From: Paraburkholderia hiiakae
GTDB lineage: Bacteria; Pseudomonadota; Gammaproteobacteria; Burkholderiales; Burkholderiaceae
Length of the DNA: 64,000 nt
NCBI RefSeq assembly: GCF_904848665.1
Contig: NZ_CAJHCQ010000022.1
Span: 1 to 64,000 of the forward strand
Direction of reading: 5' to 3'
Below, piece after piece: positions 7,685 to 17,082 of this stretch (position 1 is its first letter; each line of letters begins with the position of its first letter). Under the pieces are notes generated by a model. The model saw only the letters and a program-made list of their open reading frames with translations. It did not search any database and was not told where the DNA came from. Both the position numbers and the translations under genes were made by a program.

Positions 7685-8350
7685 ATGAACCCGCTTTCGA
7701 CCCAAGCCAACGTGCCGATCATTGCGTCCGCTCGTCCGCTGACGTCCGGTCATGCGCCCGTCATGGTGCGAGTGCTCACCTCAGCGGACCGCGAACGCCT
7801 GCTCGCGCACTTCCTCACGCTCGATAGCGATGATCGCCTGCTACGCTTCGGCCAGGCCGCTCCGGACCACGTGATCGAAAAGTACGTGCGCTCCATGGAC
7901 TTTACGCGCGACACCGTGTTCGGCGTGTTCGACCACCAGCTGCAACTCGTGGGCGTCGGCCATCTGGCCTACTTGCCGGCGGACGGCAACGGCCGCACGG
8001 CTGAGTTCGGCGTGTCCGTGCTGGAAAGCGCGCGCGGCCAGGGCATTGGCTCGAAGCTGTTCGAGCGCGCCGCCATCCGCAGCCGCAACACGCACGTCAC
8101 CACGCTTTACATGCACTGCCTGTCGCGCAACTCGACGATGATGCACATCGCGAAGAAGTCGGGCATGAAGATCGAGTACGCCTACGGCGAAGCCGACGCG
8201 TATCTCTCGCTCGAGCCGGCCGACCAGAGCAGCATCATCGCTGAAATGCTCCAGGAGCAAGCCGCCGTGTTCGATTACGCGCTCAAACGTCAGGCGCGCC
8301 AGGCCAGCAAGCTGATGGAAACGATCCTGCCGCAAGCTGTCGCGGCATGA
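7685..8350 (+). CDS. GNAT-family N-acetyltransferase
   Basis: A 221-residue protein with a GNAT fold. The acetyl-CoA-binding motif A is readable as RGQGIGSKLFERA, preceded by the EFGVSV strand and followed by a conserved MHCLSRNSTMMHIAKKSGM segment (motif B region). An AAGGAG ribosome-binding site lies 7 bp before the ATG. The substrate is unknown. It is a single-gene unit with its own terminator and an AT-rich promoter region with a tandem repeat, so it may be stress- or growth-regulated (inference). Confidence 0.88.
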   Translation: MNPLSTQANVPIIASARPLTSGHAPVMVRVLTSADRERLLAHFLTLDSDDRLLRFGQAAPDHVIEKYVRSMDFTRDTVFGVFDHQLQLVGVGHLAYLPADGNGRTAEFGVSVLESARGQGIGSKLFERAAIRSRNTHVTTLYMHCLSRNSTMMHIAKKSGMKIEYAYGEADAYLSLEPADQSSIIAEMLQEQAAVFDYALKRQARQASKLMETILPQAVAA

Positions 8351-8383
8351 CTCCTGCCCTTCGGGACAGACTGATGCACTGAG

Positions 8384-8408
8384 AAAAGCGGCTTCGGCCG
8401 CTTTTTTT
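8384..8408 (+). terminator. Terminator after the GNAT gene
   Basis: AAAGCGGC, a TTCG tetraloop, GCCGCTTT and a run of seven T. This is a textbook intrinsic terminator 34 bp after the stop codon; the A-run on the other side could also serve the convergent Lrp gene. Confidence 0.93.
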
Positions 8409-8442
8409 GCGTCTGCGGCACGGCGCCGCGCAGTGCGCGCGG

Positions 8443-8937
8443 TTAGCGAATCGGCAACGCCGTCGTTTCCTTGAACGTATCGAGCGAAAAGCTGGACTTC
8501 ACGTCGATCACCGACGGATGGTGCAGCAGTTGGTCCTGCACGAAGCGCGAGAAGTGCGCCATATCCTCCACCTGCACGCGCAGCAGGAAATCCATGTCGC
8601 CCGTCATGGCGTGGCAGGCTACCACCTCGGGCCACGTCTGCACCGCCGCACGAAAAAGCTCGGCGTGCGTCACGCCCTCGCGCCCTGCCGCCGTGGGCCC
8701 GCGTTTTTCCAGCCGCACGTTCACGTAGGCAAGCAGATCGAGTCCTAGCTTCTGCGCATCGAGCAGCGCCACATAGCCGCGAATCACGCCGCCTTCTTCC
8801 AGCCGTCGGATGCGACGCAAGCATGGGCTCGGCGAGAGGTTCACGCGCTCAGCGATCTCCTGGTTCGAGAGGCGGCCATCCTCCTGAAGGATCGCCAGAA
8901 TGCGCCTGTCGATTGCGTCCAATTCGATGCTTGCCAT
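8443..8937 (-). CDS. Lrp/AsnC-family transcriptional regulator
   Basis: A 164-residue regulator. The N-terminal HTH is classic (LDAIDRRILAILQEDGR, then NQEIAERVNLSPSPCLRRIRRLEEGG), followed by the RAM ligand-binding domain with VVACHAMTGDMDFLLRV. It is divergent from hppD with 139 bp between the start codons. In related bacteria a divergently coded Lrp protein activates the tyrosine-catabolic hppD gene, so an aromatic amino acid or aromatic keto acid effector is plausible (inference). Confidence 0.92.
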   Translation of the reverse strand: MASIELDAIDRRILAILQEDGRLSNQEIAERVNLSPSPCLRRIRRLEEGGVIRGYVALLDAQKLGLDLLAYVNVRLEKRGPTAAGREGVTHAELFRAAVQTWPEVVACHAMTGDMDFLLRVQVEDMAHFSRFVQDQLLHHPSVIDVKSSFSLDTFKETTALPIR

Positions 8938-9076
8938 TTTCTGCCTTCCATTTATCTATCCAAGGCAGTTTATAGCGCACATCGTCGGTAGTACGACCCA
9001 ACTCGCAAGTTTTCTCCCAATACGGCGGACTACACTAGCCCCACGAAATCTGATCTACATCAGCCAGGAGACAACC

Positions 9077-10174
9077 ATGCAGGTCCCCAACTGGGAGAAC
9101 CCCGTCGGCACCGACGGCTTCGAGTTCATCGAATACACCGCGCCGGACCCCAAGGCGCTCGGCAAACTGTTCGAACGCATGGGCTTCACCGCCATCGCGC
9201 GCCATCGCCATAAGGACGTGACGCTCTACCGCCAGGGCGACATCAACTTCATCGTCAACGGCGAACCTGATTCGTTCGCGCAGCGCTTTGCGCGTCTGCA
9301 CGGTCCGTCGATCTGCGCGATCGCTTTCCGCGTGCAGGACGCCGCCAAGGCCTATAAGCATGCACTCGAACTCGGCGCGTGGGGCTTCGACAACAAGACG
9401 GGCCCGATGGAGCTGAACATCCCGGCGATCAAGGGCATTGGCGACTCGCTGATCTATTTCGTCGACCGCTGGCGCGGGAAGAATGGCGCGGCGCCCGGCA
9501 GCATTGGCGACATCAGCATCTATGACGTCGACTTCGAGCCGATTGCGGGCGCCGATCAGAACCCGGTTGGCCACGGCCTCACCTATATCGACCACCTCAC
9601 GCACAACGTCCACCGCGGCCGCATGGCCGAATGGGCCGAGTTCTACGAACGCCTCTTCAACTTCCGCGAAATCCGCTACTTCGACATCGAAGGCAAGGTC
9701 ACGGGCGTGAAGTCGAAGGCGATGACGTCGCCCTGCGGCAAGATTCGCATTCCAATCAACGAGGAAGGCGGTGAGACGGCCGGCCAGATCCAGGAATACC
9801 TCGACGCCTACCACGGCGAAGGCATCCAGCACATCGCGCTCGGCACGAACGACATCTACCGCACCGTGGATGGCCTGCGCACCTCGAACATCGCACTGCT
9901 CGACACGATCGACACGTACTACGAACTCGTGAACCGCCGCGTTCCCGGCCACACCGAGCCGCTGGAAGAACTGAAGAAGCGCAAGATCCTGATCGACGGT
10001 ATGCCTGAAGACCTGCTGCTGCAGATCTTCACGGAGAACCAGATCGGCCCGATCTTCTTCGAGATCATCCAGCGCAAGGGCAACCAGGGCTTCGGCGAGG
10101 GCAACTTCAAGGCGCTGTTCGAGTCGATCGAACTCGACCAGATCCGCCGCGGCGTGGTGCAGGACAAAGCCTGA
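9077..10174 (+). CDS. hppD: 4-hydroxyphenylpyruvate dioxygenase
   Basis: A 365-residue Fe(II) dioxygenase that converts 4-hydroxyphenylpyruvate to homogentisate in tyrosine degradation. The three iron ligands can be placed: His in DHLTHNV, His in GIQHIALGT and Glu in GPIFFEIIQR. Near the C-terminus GNQGFGEGNFKALFESIE is the conserved gate helix. The start MQVPNWENPVGTDGFEF matches the family; upstream in-frame codons run into the promoter shared with the Lrp gene. SD CAGGAGA precedes the ATG. No hmgA homogentisate dioxygenase is in the window. Confidence 0.97.
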   Translation: MQVPNWENPVGTDGFEFIEYTAPDPKALGKLFERMGFTAIARHRHKDVTLYRQGDINFIVNGEPDSFAQRFARLHGPSICAIAFRVQDAAKAYKHALELGAWGFDNKTGPMELNIPAIKGIGDSLIYFVDRWRGKNGAAPGSIGDISIYDVDFEPIAGADQNPVGHGLTYIDHLTHNVHRGRMAEWAEFYERLFNFREIRYFDIEGKVTGVKSKAMTSPCGKIRIPINEEGGETAGQIQEYLDAYHGEGIQHIALGTNDIYRTVDGLRTSNIALLDTIDTYYELVNRRVPGHTEPLEELKKRKILIDGMPEDLLLQIFTENQIGPIFFEIIQRKGNQGFGEGNFKALFESIELDQIRRGVVQDKA

Positions 10175-10195
10175 CGCATCAGGCTAAAGCCAAAC

Positions 10196-10231
10196 AAAAA
10201 GGGCGAAGATCACGCGATCTTCGCCCTTTTT
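10196..10231. terminator. Bidirectional terminator between hppD and a small secreted-protein gene
   Basis: AAAAAGGGCGAAGATC, a short CGC loop, GATCTTCGCCCTTTTT. The perfect stem has A-run and T-run flanks, so it can stop transcription from both convergent genes. Confidence 0.95.
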
Positions 10232-10304
10232 GACTTTTGAATCCGCCGCCGCACACCCGGCGACGCATTCAGGTGAATGGAATGCTGCGCGGATCAGCGC
10301 GGCA

Positions 10305-10493
10305 TCAGGATTTGCGTTCGGCCTTCGTGGCCGGCATGGCGTTCGTATCAGCCTTCATGCTCAGCGTGTACTGGGCGCATCGGGTCGTCGCACTCTCGCC
10401 GCTCTTCGTGCTGGCGTTGGAATGCAGCGGCGCGCTCATGGCAAAGAACGCGGCCGAGACCGTCAGGAAGGTCTGGATATGTCGATTATTCAT
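10305..10493 (-). CDS. Small exported protein, unknown function
   Basis: A 62-residue protein, MNNRHIQTFLTVSAAFFAMS followed by APLHSNA, that reads as a signal peptide with likely cleavage near SNA. The mature part would be only about 35 residues, rich in Thr, Ala and Lys. A very good ribosome-binding site (AAAAAAAGGAG) lies 7 bp before the ATG on this strand. The opposite-strand 91-codon frame over the same DNA has no such signal. I do not recognise a family. It faces hppD across the shared terminator. Confidence 0.7.
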   Translation of the reverse strand: MNNRHIQTFLTVSAAFFAMSAPLHSNASTKSGESATTRCAQYTLSMKADTNAMPATKAERKS

Positions 10494-10884
10494 GCTGGAC
10501 TCCTTTTTTTAGACTGCCTGTCGCAGTAGTGCCCCTTTTAATAACTGTTAACAGCCAGGGAAGCTGCGCGGTTCGCACAGGTGAGGGAGTTAGACAGGAT
10601 ATTCAAGACCGGTTCCCGGGTAGTGCAAGTTTTACACGTTGTTACTCCTCCGAGGAATTCGATACATCCTTTATTACACAGGAGTTTCAGGCCGCTTGCG
10701 CGACACAGCGCCACGGGCCTGAAGGCGCGACGCTCCGGGCCTCGAAGCGGCGGGTTTATCCGAGTGCTACTATCGAAAGAAAAAAGGCCAATATGGCGAC
10801 CCCGGCCAAAGCATTCACAAGATGCCGAGGCCCTGAAGTTCTGGCGATCCCACAACGGATTGGTTGGATGGAGGAAGACAGATA
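10494..10884. other. Intergenic region upstream of the oxidoreductase gene
   Basis: About 390 bp without a convincing gene. It must hold the promoter of the small secreted-protein gene (leftward) and of the oxidoreductase gene (rightward). A stem-loop TTCAGGCC (10686-10693) / GGCCTGAA (10716-10723) lies in the middle. No clear sigma-70 promoter is visible; open frames here look random. Confidence 0.5.
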
Positions 10885-13800
10885 ATGAATGCCCCGCTAG
10901 ACGCAGGTCAGCGCGCTTCGCTGGAAGCCGCACTCGCTTCCGTCACGCTCGACGATAAATACACCCTCGAACGCGGTCGCGCGTACATGAGCGGCATCCA
11001 GGCGCTGGTCCGCCTGCCAATGCTGCAGCAGGAGCGCGACAAGGCCGCCGGTCTCAATACCGCGGGGTTCATCTCAGGCTATCGTGGCTCGCCGCTCGGC
11101 GGTCTCGATCAGTCCCTCTGGAAGGCGAAGCAGCATCTCGCCGCGCATCAAATCGTATTTCAGCCAGGTGTGAACGAAGACCTCGCCGCGACCGCCGTTT
11201 GGGGCTCGCAGCAGGTGAACCTCTATCCGTCCGCGAAATACGACGGCGTGTTTTCGATGTGGTACGGCAAGGGCCCGGGCGTCGACCGCAGCGGCGACGT
11301 ATTCAAGCACGGCAACTCCGCGGGCTCCTCGCCTCACGGCGGCGTCCTGGTGCTCGCTGGCGACGACCACGCGGCGAAATCGTCCACGCTCGCGCACCAG
11401 TCGGAGCACATCTTCAAGGCGTGCGGTCTGCCGGTGCTGTTCCCCTCGAACGTGCAGGAATATCTCGATTTCGGCCTGCACGGCTGGGCGATGAGCCGCT
11501 ATTCGGGCCTCTGGGTGGCGATGAAGTGCGTGACCGACGTGGTCGAATCGTCGGCTTCCGTCGAGATCGACCCGCATCGCACGAACATCATCCTGCCCGA
11601 AGATTTCGCGATGCCCGATGGCGGCCTGAACATTCGCTGGCCCGATCCGCCGCTCGTACAGGAAGCGCGTCTGCTCGACTACAAGTGGTACGCGGGGCTC
11701 GCCTACGTGCGCGCCAACAAGCTCGACCGCATCGAGATCGATTCGCCGCATGCGCGCTTTGGCATCATGACAGGCGGCAAGGCATATCTCGACGTGCGCC
11801 AGGCGCTCACCGACCTGGGCCTCGACGACGAAACCTGCTCGCGCATCGGCATCCGGCTCTACAAGGTGGGCTGCGTGTGGCCGCTCGAAGCGCAGGGCGC
11901 GCACGCCTTCGCGCGCGGCCTCGAAGAGATTCTCGTGGTCGAGGAAAAGCGTCAGATTCTCGAATACGCGATCAAGGAAGAGTTGTACAACTGGCCCGAT
12001 GCGCAGCGTCCGCGCGTGTACGGCAAGTTCGACGAGAAGGACGGCGCCGGCGGCGAATGGTCGGTGCCGATGGGCAACTGGCTCCTGCCCGCGCACTACG
12101 AGCTCTCGCCGGCGATCATCGCGAAAGCCATCTCCACGCGGCTCGAAAAATTCGAATTGCCCTCCGACGTGCGCGCGCGTATCGCGGCGCGCACGACTGT
12201 GATCGAGGCGAAGGAAAAGGCGCTCGCGAAACCGCGTGTGCAAGTCGAGCGCAAGCCGTGGTTCTGTTCCGGCTGCCCGCACAACACATCGACGAACGTG
12301 CCCGAGGGCTCGCGCGCCATGGCCGGCATCGGCTGCCACTACATGACCGTGTGGATGGACCGCAACACGAGCACCTTCAGCCAGATGGGCGGCGAAGGCG
12401 TGGCGTGGGTCGGCCAGGCGCCGTTCACGAACGACAAGCACGTGTTCGCCAACCTGGGCGACGGCACCTACTTCCACTCAGGGCTGCTCGCCATCCGCGC
12501 GGCGATCGCGTCGAAGGCGAACATCACGTACAAGATTCTCTATAACGACGCGGTGGCGATGACGGGCGGACAGCCTGTCGACGGCACGCTCACCGTGCCG
12601 CAAATCACGCATCAGGTCGCCGCCGAAGGCGCGGCGAAGATCGCGATCGTCACCGACGAACCCGAGAAGTACGAAGGTGAGCCCGCCACGAAGCTCGCGC
12701 CGGGCGTGACGATTCACCATCGCGACCAGCTCGACGCGATCCAGCGCGAGTTGCGCGAGATTCCCGGCACGACGATCCTGATCTACGACCAGACCTGTGC
12801 CACCGAAAAGCGCCGCCGCCGCAAACGCGGCACGTATCCGGACCCGGCAAAGCGCGTGGTCATCAACGAAGCCGTGTGCGAAGGCTGCGGCGACTGCTCG
12901 GTGCAATCGAATTGCCTGAGCGTCGAGCCGCTCGACACCGAATACGGCACGAAGCGTCAGATCAACCAGTCCACCTGCAACAAGGACTTCTCGTGTCTGA
13001 AGGGCTTCTGCCCGAGCTTCGTGACAGTGGAAGGCGGCCAGTTGCGCAAGCCGAAGACGAGCAGCGTGGCAAACGAGGCGATGCCGGACGTGCCGACGCC
13101 CGACGTGCCCGTGATCGAGCGTCCCTACGGCGTGCTCGTGACGGGTGTGGGCGGCACTGGCGTGGTGACGATCGGCGCGCTGCTCGGCATGGCCGCGCAC
13201 CTCGAAGCCAAAGGCGTGACCGTGCTCGATGTGACCGGCCTCGCGCAAAAGGGCGGCGCGGTGATGAGCCATGTGCAGATCGCCAACCGGCCGGACGACA
13301 TCCACGCCACGCGTATCGCCATGGGCGAGGCGAACCTCGTGATCGGCTGCGACGCCATCGTGACGGCAGGCGACGACTGCGTTTCGCGCATGCAGGAAGG
13401 CATGACGCACGTCGTGCTCAACAGCGCGCCCACGCCGACCGCCGAGTTCATCAAGAATCCGCAGTGGCAGTTCCCGGGCTCCAGCACCGAAGCCGACGTA
13501 CGCGCCGCAGCGGGCACGGACAACGTCGCGAGCGTCGATGCGAACCGCTACGCGCTGGCACTGCTAGGCGACGCGATCTACACGAATCCGTTCGTGCTCG
13601 GTTACGCGTGGCAAAAGGGCTGGCTGCCGCTCACGCACGAGTCGCTCGTGCGCGCGATCGAGTTGAACGCGGTGCAGGTCGAGAAGAATCTCGCGGCGTT
13701 CGAATGGGGCCGGCGCGTGGCGCACGATCGCGCGGCCGTGGATCAACTCGTGAAGCGGCCGCTGCCCGAGCAGAACGCCGCGGGCCTGGAAACCGCCGCC

Positions 13801-14499
13801 GGTGCGAAGATCGTCTCGCTGCACACACCCAAGGCGCTCGACACGCTCATCGAAAAGCGCGCGCAGTATCTCGCCGCGTACCAGAACGAAGCGTACGCGC
13901 GGCGCTATCGAACATTCGTCGAAAGCGTGCGCCAGGCCGAAGCGAAGCTCGAACACGTGGACGGCCAGTCTGCGCTCACCGAAGCCGTGGCGAAGAACCT
14001 GCACAAGCTGATGGCGTACAAGGACGAGTACGAAGTCGCGCGCCTCTACGCGGACCCGGCATTCATCGAGAAGATCAAGGCAAGCTTCGAAGGCGACTGG
14101 AAGGTGAACTTCCATCTCGCGCCGCCCTCGTTCGCGAAACACGACGACAAAGGCCAGCTACTGAAGAAGCAGTACGGCCCGCGCATGCTCACGGCCATGC
14201 GCATACTCGCGAAGCTCAAGTTCCTGCGCGGCACCCCGCTCGATCCGTTCGGCCGCACGGAGGAACGCCGCCACGAACGCGCATTGATCGGCGACTACGA
14301 GACGCTGATGCGCGAGGTGATCGGCGGACTAAGCGAGGCGAATCTGCCGCTCGCAGTGGAACTCGCCAACCTGCCCGACGCAATTCGCGGCTACGGCCAC
14401 ATCAAGGAGAACAACCTCAAGGCCACGCGCGCGAAGTGGACCACGCTTCTTGCGAAGTGGCGCTCGCCGGAAAACGGCGCGGCTCGGCACGCGGCTTGA
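10885..14499 (+). CDS. Fused indolepyruvate-type ferredoxin oxidoreductase
   Basis: A 1204-residue single-chain 2-oxoacid:ferredoxin oxidoreductase that decarboxylates aryl-pyruvates to aryl-acetyl-CoA. Order: pyruvate-ferredoxin-like N-terminus, a TPP-binding segment from about residue 460 (CSGCPHNTSTNVPEGS, later GDGTYFHSGLLAI), a ferredoxin-like cysteine cluster at about 665-715 (CEGCGDC, then CNKDFSCLKGFCPSF), and the gamma domain from about 750 (VTGVGGTGVVTIG). A C-terminal helical extension follows. Archaeal IorA and IorB are separate; this fused form is common in proteobacteria. The start at 10885 has SD GAGGAAGA. Location near hppD and paa suggests phenylpyruvate as substrate (inference). 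Confidence 0.93.
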   Translation: MNAPLDAGQRASLEAALASVTLDDKYTLERGRAYMSGIQALVRLPMLQQERDKAAGLNTAGFISGYRGSPLGGLDQSLWKAKQHLAAHQIVFQPGVNEDLAATAVWGSQQVNLYPSAKYDGVFSMWYGKGPGVDRSGDVFKHGNSAGSSPHGGVLVLAGDDHAAKSSTLAHQSEHIFKACGLPVLFPSNVQEYLDFGLHGWAMSRYSGLWVAMKCVTDVVESSASVEIDPHRTNIILPEDFAMPDGGLNIRWPDPPLVQEARLLDYKWYAGLAYVRANKLDRIEIDSPHARFGIMTGGKAYLDVRQALTDLGLDDETCSRIGIRLYKVGCVWPLEAQGAHAFARGLEEILVVEEKRQILEYAIKEELYNWPDAQRPRVYGKFDEKDGAGGEWSVPMGNWLLPAHYELSPAIIAKAISTRLEKFELPSDVRARIAARTTVIEAKEKALAKPRVQVERKPWFCSGCPHNTSTNVPEGSRAMAGIGCHYMTVWMDRNTSTFSQMGGEGVAWVGQAPFTNDKHVFANLGDGTYFHSGLLAIRAAIASKANITYKILYNDAVAMTGGQPVDGTLTVPQITHQVAAEGAAKIAIVTDEPEKYEGEPATKLAPGVTIHHRDQLDAIQRELREIPGTTILIYDQTCATEKRRRRKRGTYPDPAKRVVINEAVCEGCGDCSVQSNCLSVEPLDTEYGTKRQINQSTCNKDFSCLKGFCPSFVTVEGGQLRKPKTSSVANEAMPDVPTPDVPVIERPYGVLVTGVGGTGVVTIGALLGMAAHLEAKGVTVLDVTGLAQKGGAVMSHVQIANRPDDIHATRIAMGEANLVIGCDAIVTAGDDCVSRMQEGMTHVVLNSAPTPTAEFIKNPQWQFPGSSTEADVRAAAGTDNVASVDANRYALALLGDAIYTNPFVLGYAWQKGWLPLTHESLVRAIELNAVQVEKNLAAFEWGRRVAHDRAAVDQLVKRPLPEQNAAGLETAAGAKIVSLHTPKALDTLIEKRAQYLAAYQNEAYARRYRTFVESVRQAEAKLEHVDGQSALTEAVAKNLHKLMAYKDEYEVARLYADPAFIEKIKASFEGDWKVNFHLAPPSFAKHDDKGQLLKKQYGPRMLTAMRILAKLKFLRGTPLDPFGRTEERRHERALIGDYETLMREVIGGLSEANLPLAVELANLPDAIRGYGHIKENNLKATRAKWTTLLAKWRSPENGAARHAA

Positions 14500-14525
14500 T
14501 GCTTTCTTGACGCGGTAAAAACCAA

Positions 14526-14556
14526 GGGCGCTCCGCGCGACACGGAGCGCCCTTTT
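14526..14556 (+). terminator. Terminator after the oxidoreductase gene
   Basis: GGGCGCTCCG, a CGCGACA loop, CGGAGCGCCC and TTTT, 26 bp after the stop codon. The convergent maeB gene ends 28 bp further on. Confidence 0.9.
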
Positions 14557-14583
14557 CACATCAGGCGATTGTCGAAGGCGCGC

Positions 14584-16869
14584 TTACTTCGCTGCCGCCT
14601 TCGCCACATTCGCGTTGGCCGAAGCGACCGCCGTCATATTGATGATCCGTCGCACGGTCGCAGCCGGCGTGAGGATGTGCACCGGCTTCGAAGCGCCGAG
14701 CAGGAACGGGCCCACCGTCACGCCTTCGCCGCCAATCACCTTCAGCAGGTTGTAGGCGATGTTGGCCGCTTCCACGTTCGGCATGATCAGGAGGTTCGCT
14801 TCGCCCGTGAGCGTGGTGCCCGGGAACGACTGCTTGCGGATCAGCTCGGAGAGCGCCGCGTCGCCGTGCATTTCGCCGTCCACTTCGAGCTGCGGATCGC
14901 GCGCGGCGATCAGCTCACGCGCGGCCTGCATGCGCTGCGCCGTCGACGAACGCACGCTGCCGAAGTTCGAGCTCGACAGCAGCGCCACCTTCGGCGTAAT
15001 GCCGAACTTCTCGATTTCGCGCGAGGCGAGGATCGTCATGTCGGCAAGCTGTTCGGCGCTCGGCACTTCGTTCACGTAGGTATCGCTGATGAAGATGTTG
15101 CGGCCCGGCAGCATCAGCAGGTTCATCGCCGCGTAGTTCTGAGCTTCCGTGGCCTTGCCGAACACTTGATCGACGAACTTGAGGTGATAGTCGAAGCTGT
15201 TGAGCAGGCCGCAGATCATGCCGTCGGCGTCGCCCAGATGCACGAGAATCGCGCCGATCAGCGTGTTGAACTTGCGCACCGAAGCTTTCGCAACGTCAGG
15301 CGTAATGCCCTGGCGCGCGCCGAGTTCGTGGTACGCCTGCCAGCTCTTCTGGAAGCGCGGGTCGTCTTCCGGATCGACGATTTCGAAGTCCGTGCCCGGA
15401 CGCAGCTTCGAGCCCATCTTCTTCAGGCGCATTTCCACGACCGAAGGGCGGCCCACGATGATCGGCCTCGCGATCTTCTCGTTGAGCACGAACTGCGCGG
15501 CGCGCAGCACGCGCTCGTCTTCGCCCTCGGCGAACACAATGCGCGCGCAGTTGGCCTTCGCCGCCGCGAACACGGGGCGCATCACCATGCCCGAGCGGTA
15601 GACCGTCGCGCCAAGCTGCTCGCGGTAGGCTTCCATGTCCTGGATCGGACGCGTGGCCACGCCCGAATCCATCGCGGCCTGCGCCACGGCCGGCGCGATC
15701 TTGATGATGAGGCGCGGGTCGAACGGCTTCGGAATCAGGTATTCCGGGCCGAATTCGAGCGTGTGGCCTTCATAGGCCTTCGCCACTTCGTCGCCCTGAT
15801 CGGTTTCCTCGGCGAGTTCCGCGATCGCGCGCACGCAGGCGAGCTTCATCTCTTCCGTGATGGTCGTCGCGCCCACGTCCAACGCGCCACGGAAGATGAA
15901 CGGGAAGCACAGCACGTTGTTGACCTGGTTCGGATAGTCCGAACGGCCCGTGGCGATGATCGCGTCCGGGCGCACCTTCTTCGCTTCTTCCGGGCGGATT
16001 TCCGGCTCCGGGTTCGCGAGTGCGAGGATCAGCGGCTTGTCGCCCATCTCCTTGACCATCTCGGGCTTGAGCACGCCCGCGCTCGAGCAGCCGAGGAACA
16101 CGTCCGCGGCCTTGATCGCGTCACCGAGCGTGCGCGCTTCGGTATTCGCTGCGTAGCGCGCCTTCGACGGGTCGAGGCTACCGCGGCCTTCGTAGATCAC
16201 GCCCTTCGAGTCGGTGACGAGGATGTTCTCTTTCTTCAGACCCAGCTTCACGAGCAGGTCCAGACACGCAATCGCCGCCGCGCCCGCGCCCGAGCACACG
16301 AGCTTCACGCTGCCGAGATCCTTGCCCACGACCTTCAGGCCATTGAGGATCGCAGCGGACGCGATGATGGCCGTGCCGTGCTGATCATCGTGGAAAACGG
16401 GAATCTTCATGCGCTCGCGCAACTTCTGCTCAATGTAGAAGCACTCGGGCGCCTTGATGTCTTCGAGGTTGATGCCGCCCAGCGTCGGCTCGAGCATGGC
16501 GATGGCGTCGACCAGCTTGTCCGGGTCCAGTTCGTCGAGTTCGATGTCGAACACGTCGATGCCTGCGAACTTCTTGAAGAGGCAGCCCTTGCCTTCCATC
16601 ACCGGCTTGGCCGCGAGCGGGCCGATGTTGCCGAGGCCGAGCACGGCCGTGCCGTTCGTCACGACGCCGACGAGATTGGCGCGCGAGGTGTACTTCTGCG
16701 CATCGAGCGGGTCGGCGTGGATCGCCTCGCAAGCGGCGGCCACACCGGGCGAGTAAGCGAGCGAAAGATCGAGCTGGTTCGAGAGCGGTTTGGTCGGCGT
16801 GACCGAGATCTTGCCGGGCTTCGGATTCTGGTGATACGCGAGCGCGCTTTGCTTCAGTTGTTCATCCAT
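14584..16869 (-). CDS. maeB: NADP-dependent malic enzyme with phosphotransacetylase-like domain
   Basis: A 761-residue MaeB-type malic enzyme (malate to pyruvate plus CO2 and NADPH). The first about 430 residues form the malic enzyme (LAYSPGVAAACEAI and GNIGPLAAKPVMEGK near the active site, then the NAD(P)-binding SGAGAAAIACLDLL). The last about 320 residues are a phosphate acetyltransferase-like domain (MVMRPVFAAAKA, later NYAAMNLLMLPGRNIFISDT), which in MaeB acts as a regulatory module for acetyl-CoA sensing. Start MDEQLKQSALAYH is chosen; the frame is open to 16977 but upstream sequence is not family-like. Confidence 0.96.
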   Translation of the reverse strand: MDEQLKQSALAYHQNPKPGKISVTPTKPLSNQLDLSLAYSPGVAAACEAIHADPLDAQKYTSRANLVGVVTNGTAVLGLGNIGPLAAKPVMEGKGCLFKKFAGIDVFDIELDELDPDKLVDAIAMLEPTLGGINLEDIKAPECFYIEQKLRERMKIPVFHDDQHGTAIIASAAILNGLKVVGKDLGSVKLVCSGAGAAAIACLDLLVKLGLKKENILVTDSKGVIYEGRGSLDPSKARYAANTEARTLGDAIKAADVFLGCSSAGVLKPEMVKEMGDKPLILALANPEPEIRPEEAKKVRPDAIIATGRSDYPNQVNNVLCFPFIFRGALDVGATTITEEMKLACVRAIAELAEETDQGDEVAKAYEGHTLEFGPEYLIPKPFDPRLIIKIAPAVAQAAMDSGVATRPIQDMEAYREQLGATVYRSGMVMRPVFAAAKANCARIVFAEGEDERVLRAAQFVLNEKIARPIIVGRPSVVEMRLKKMGSKLRPGTDFEIVDPEDDPRFQKSWQAYHELGARQGITPDVAKASVRKFNTLIGAILVHLGDADGMICGLLNSFDYHLKFVDQVFGKATEAQNYAAMNLLMLPGRNIFISDTYVNEVPSAEQLADMTILASREIEKFGITPKVALLSSSNFGSVRSSTAQRMQAARELIAARDPQLEVDGEMHGDAALSELIRKQSFPGTTLTGEANLLIMPNVEAANIAYNLLKVIGGEGVTVGPFLLGASKPVHILTPAATVRRIINMTAVASANANVAKAAAK

Positions 16870-17082
16870 TTTCAGGCCTGCCTGGACGTGAGAGACGTGA
16901 GAGAGAGAATCTTTTATGGTCGTAGGCCCGCCGGTCCGCGCGGCACGAGCGTTCCAGCAGGGCCGATTAGTGTACACCTGGCGCCGTTCGCGTCCACGTG
17001 GGTCAAAGACTGATACCGGGAATTCGCAGGGCCGATCATGCGGCCGCGCGCAGCGCGCTTTCGTCTTACCGATGCGCCGTGC

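Noticed and set aside
10237..10512. 91-codon plus-strand frame over the small secreted-protein gene
   Set aside because: No SD, starts next to the hppD terminator, and the opposite strand has a better start, SD and signal peptide.
14569..17013. 814-codon plus-strand open frame opposite maeB
   Set aside because: It is antisense to a complete, well-conserved malic enzyme, is extremely Arg/His-rich and resembles no family. High GC content in third codon positions opens such frames.
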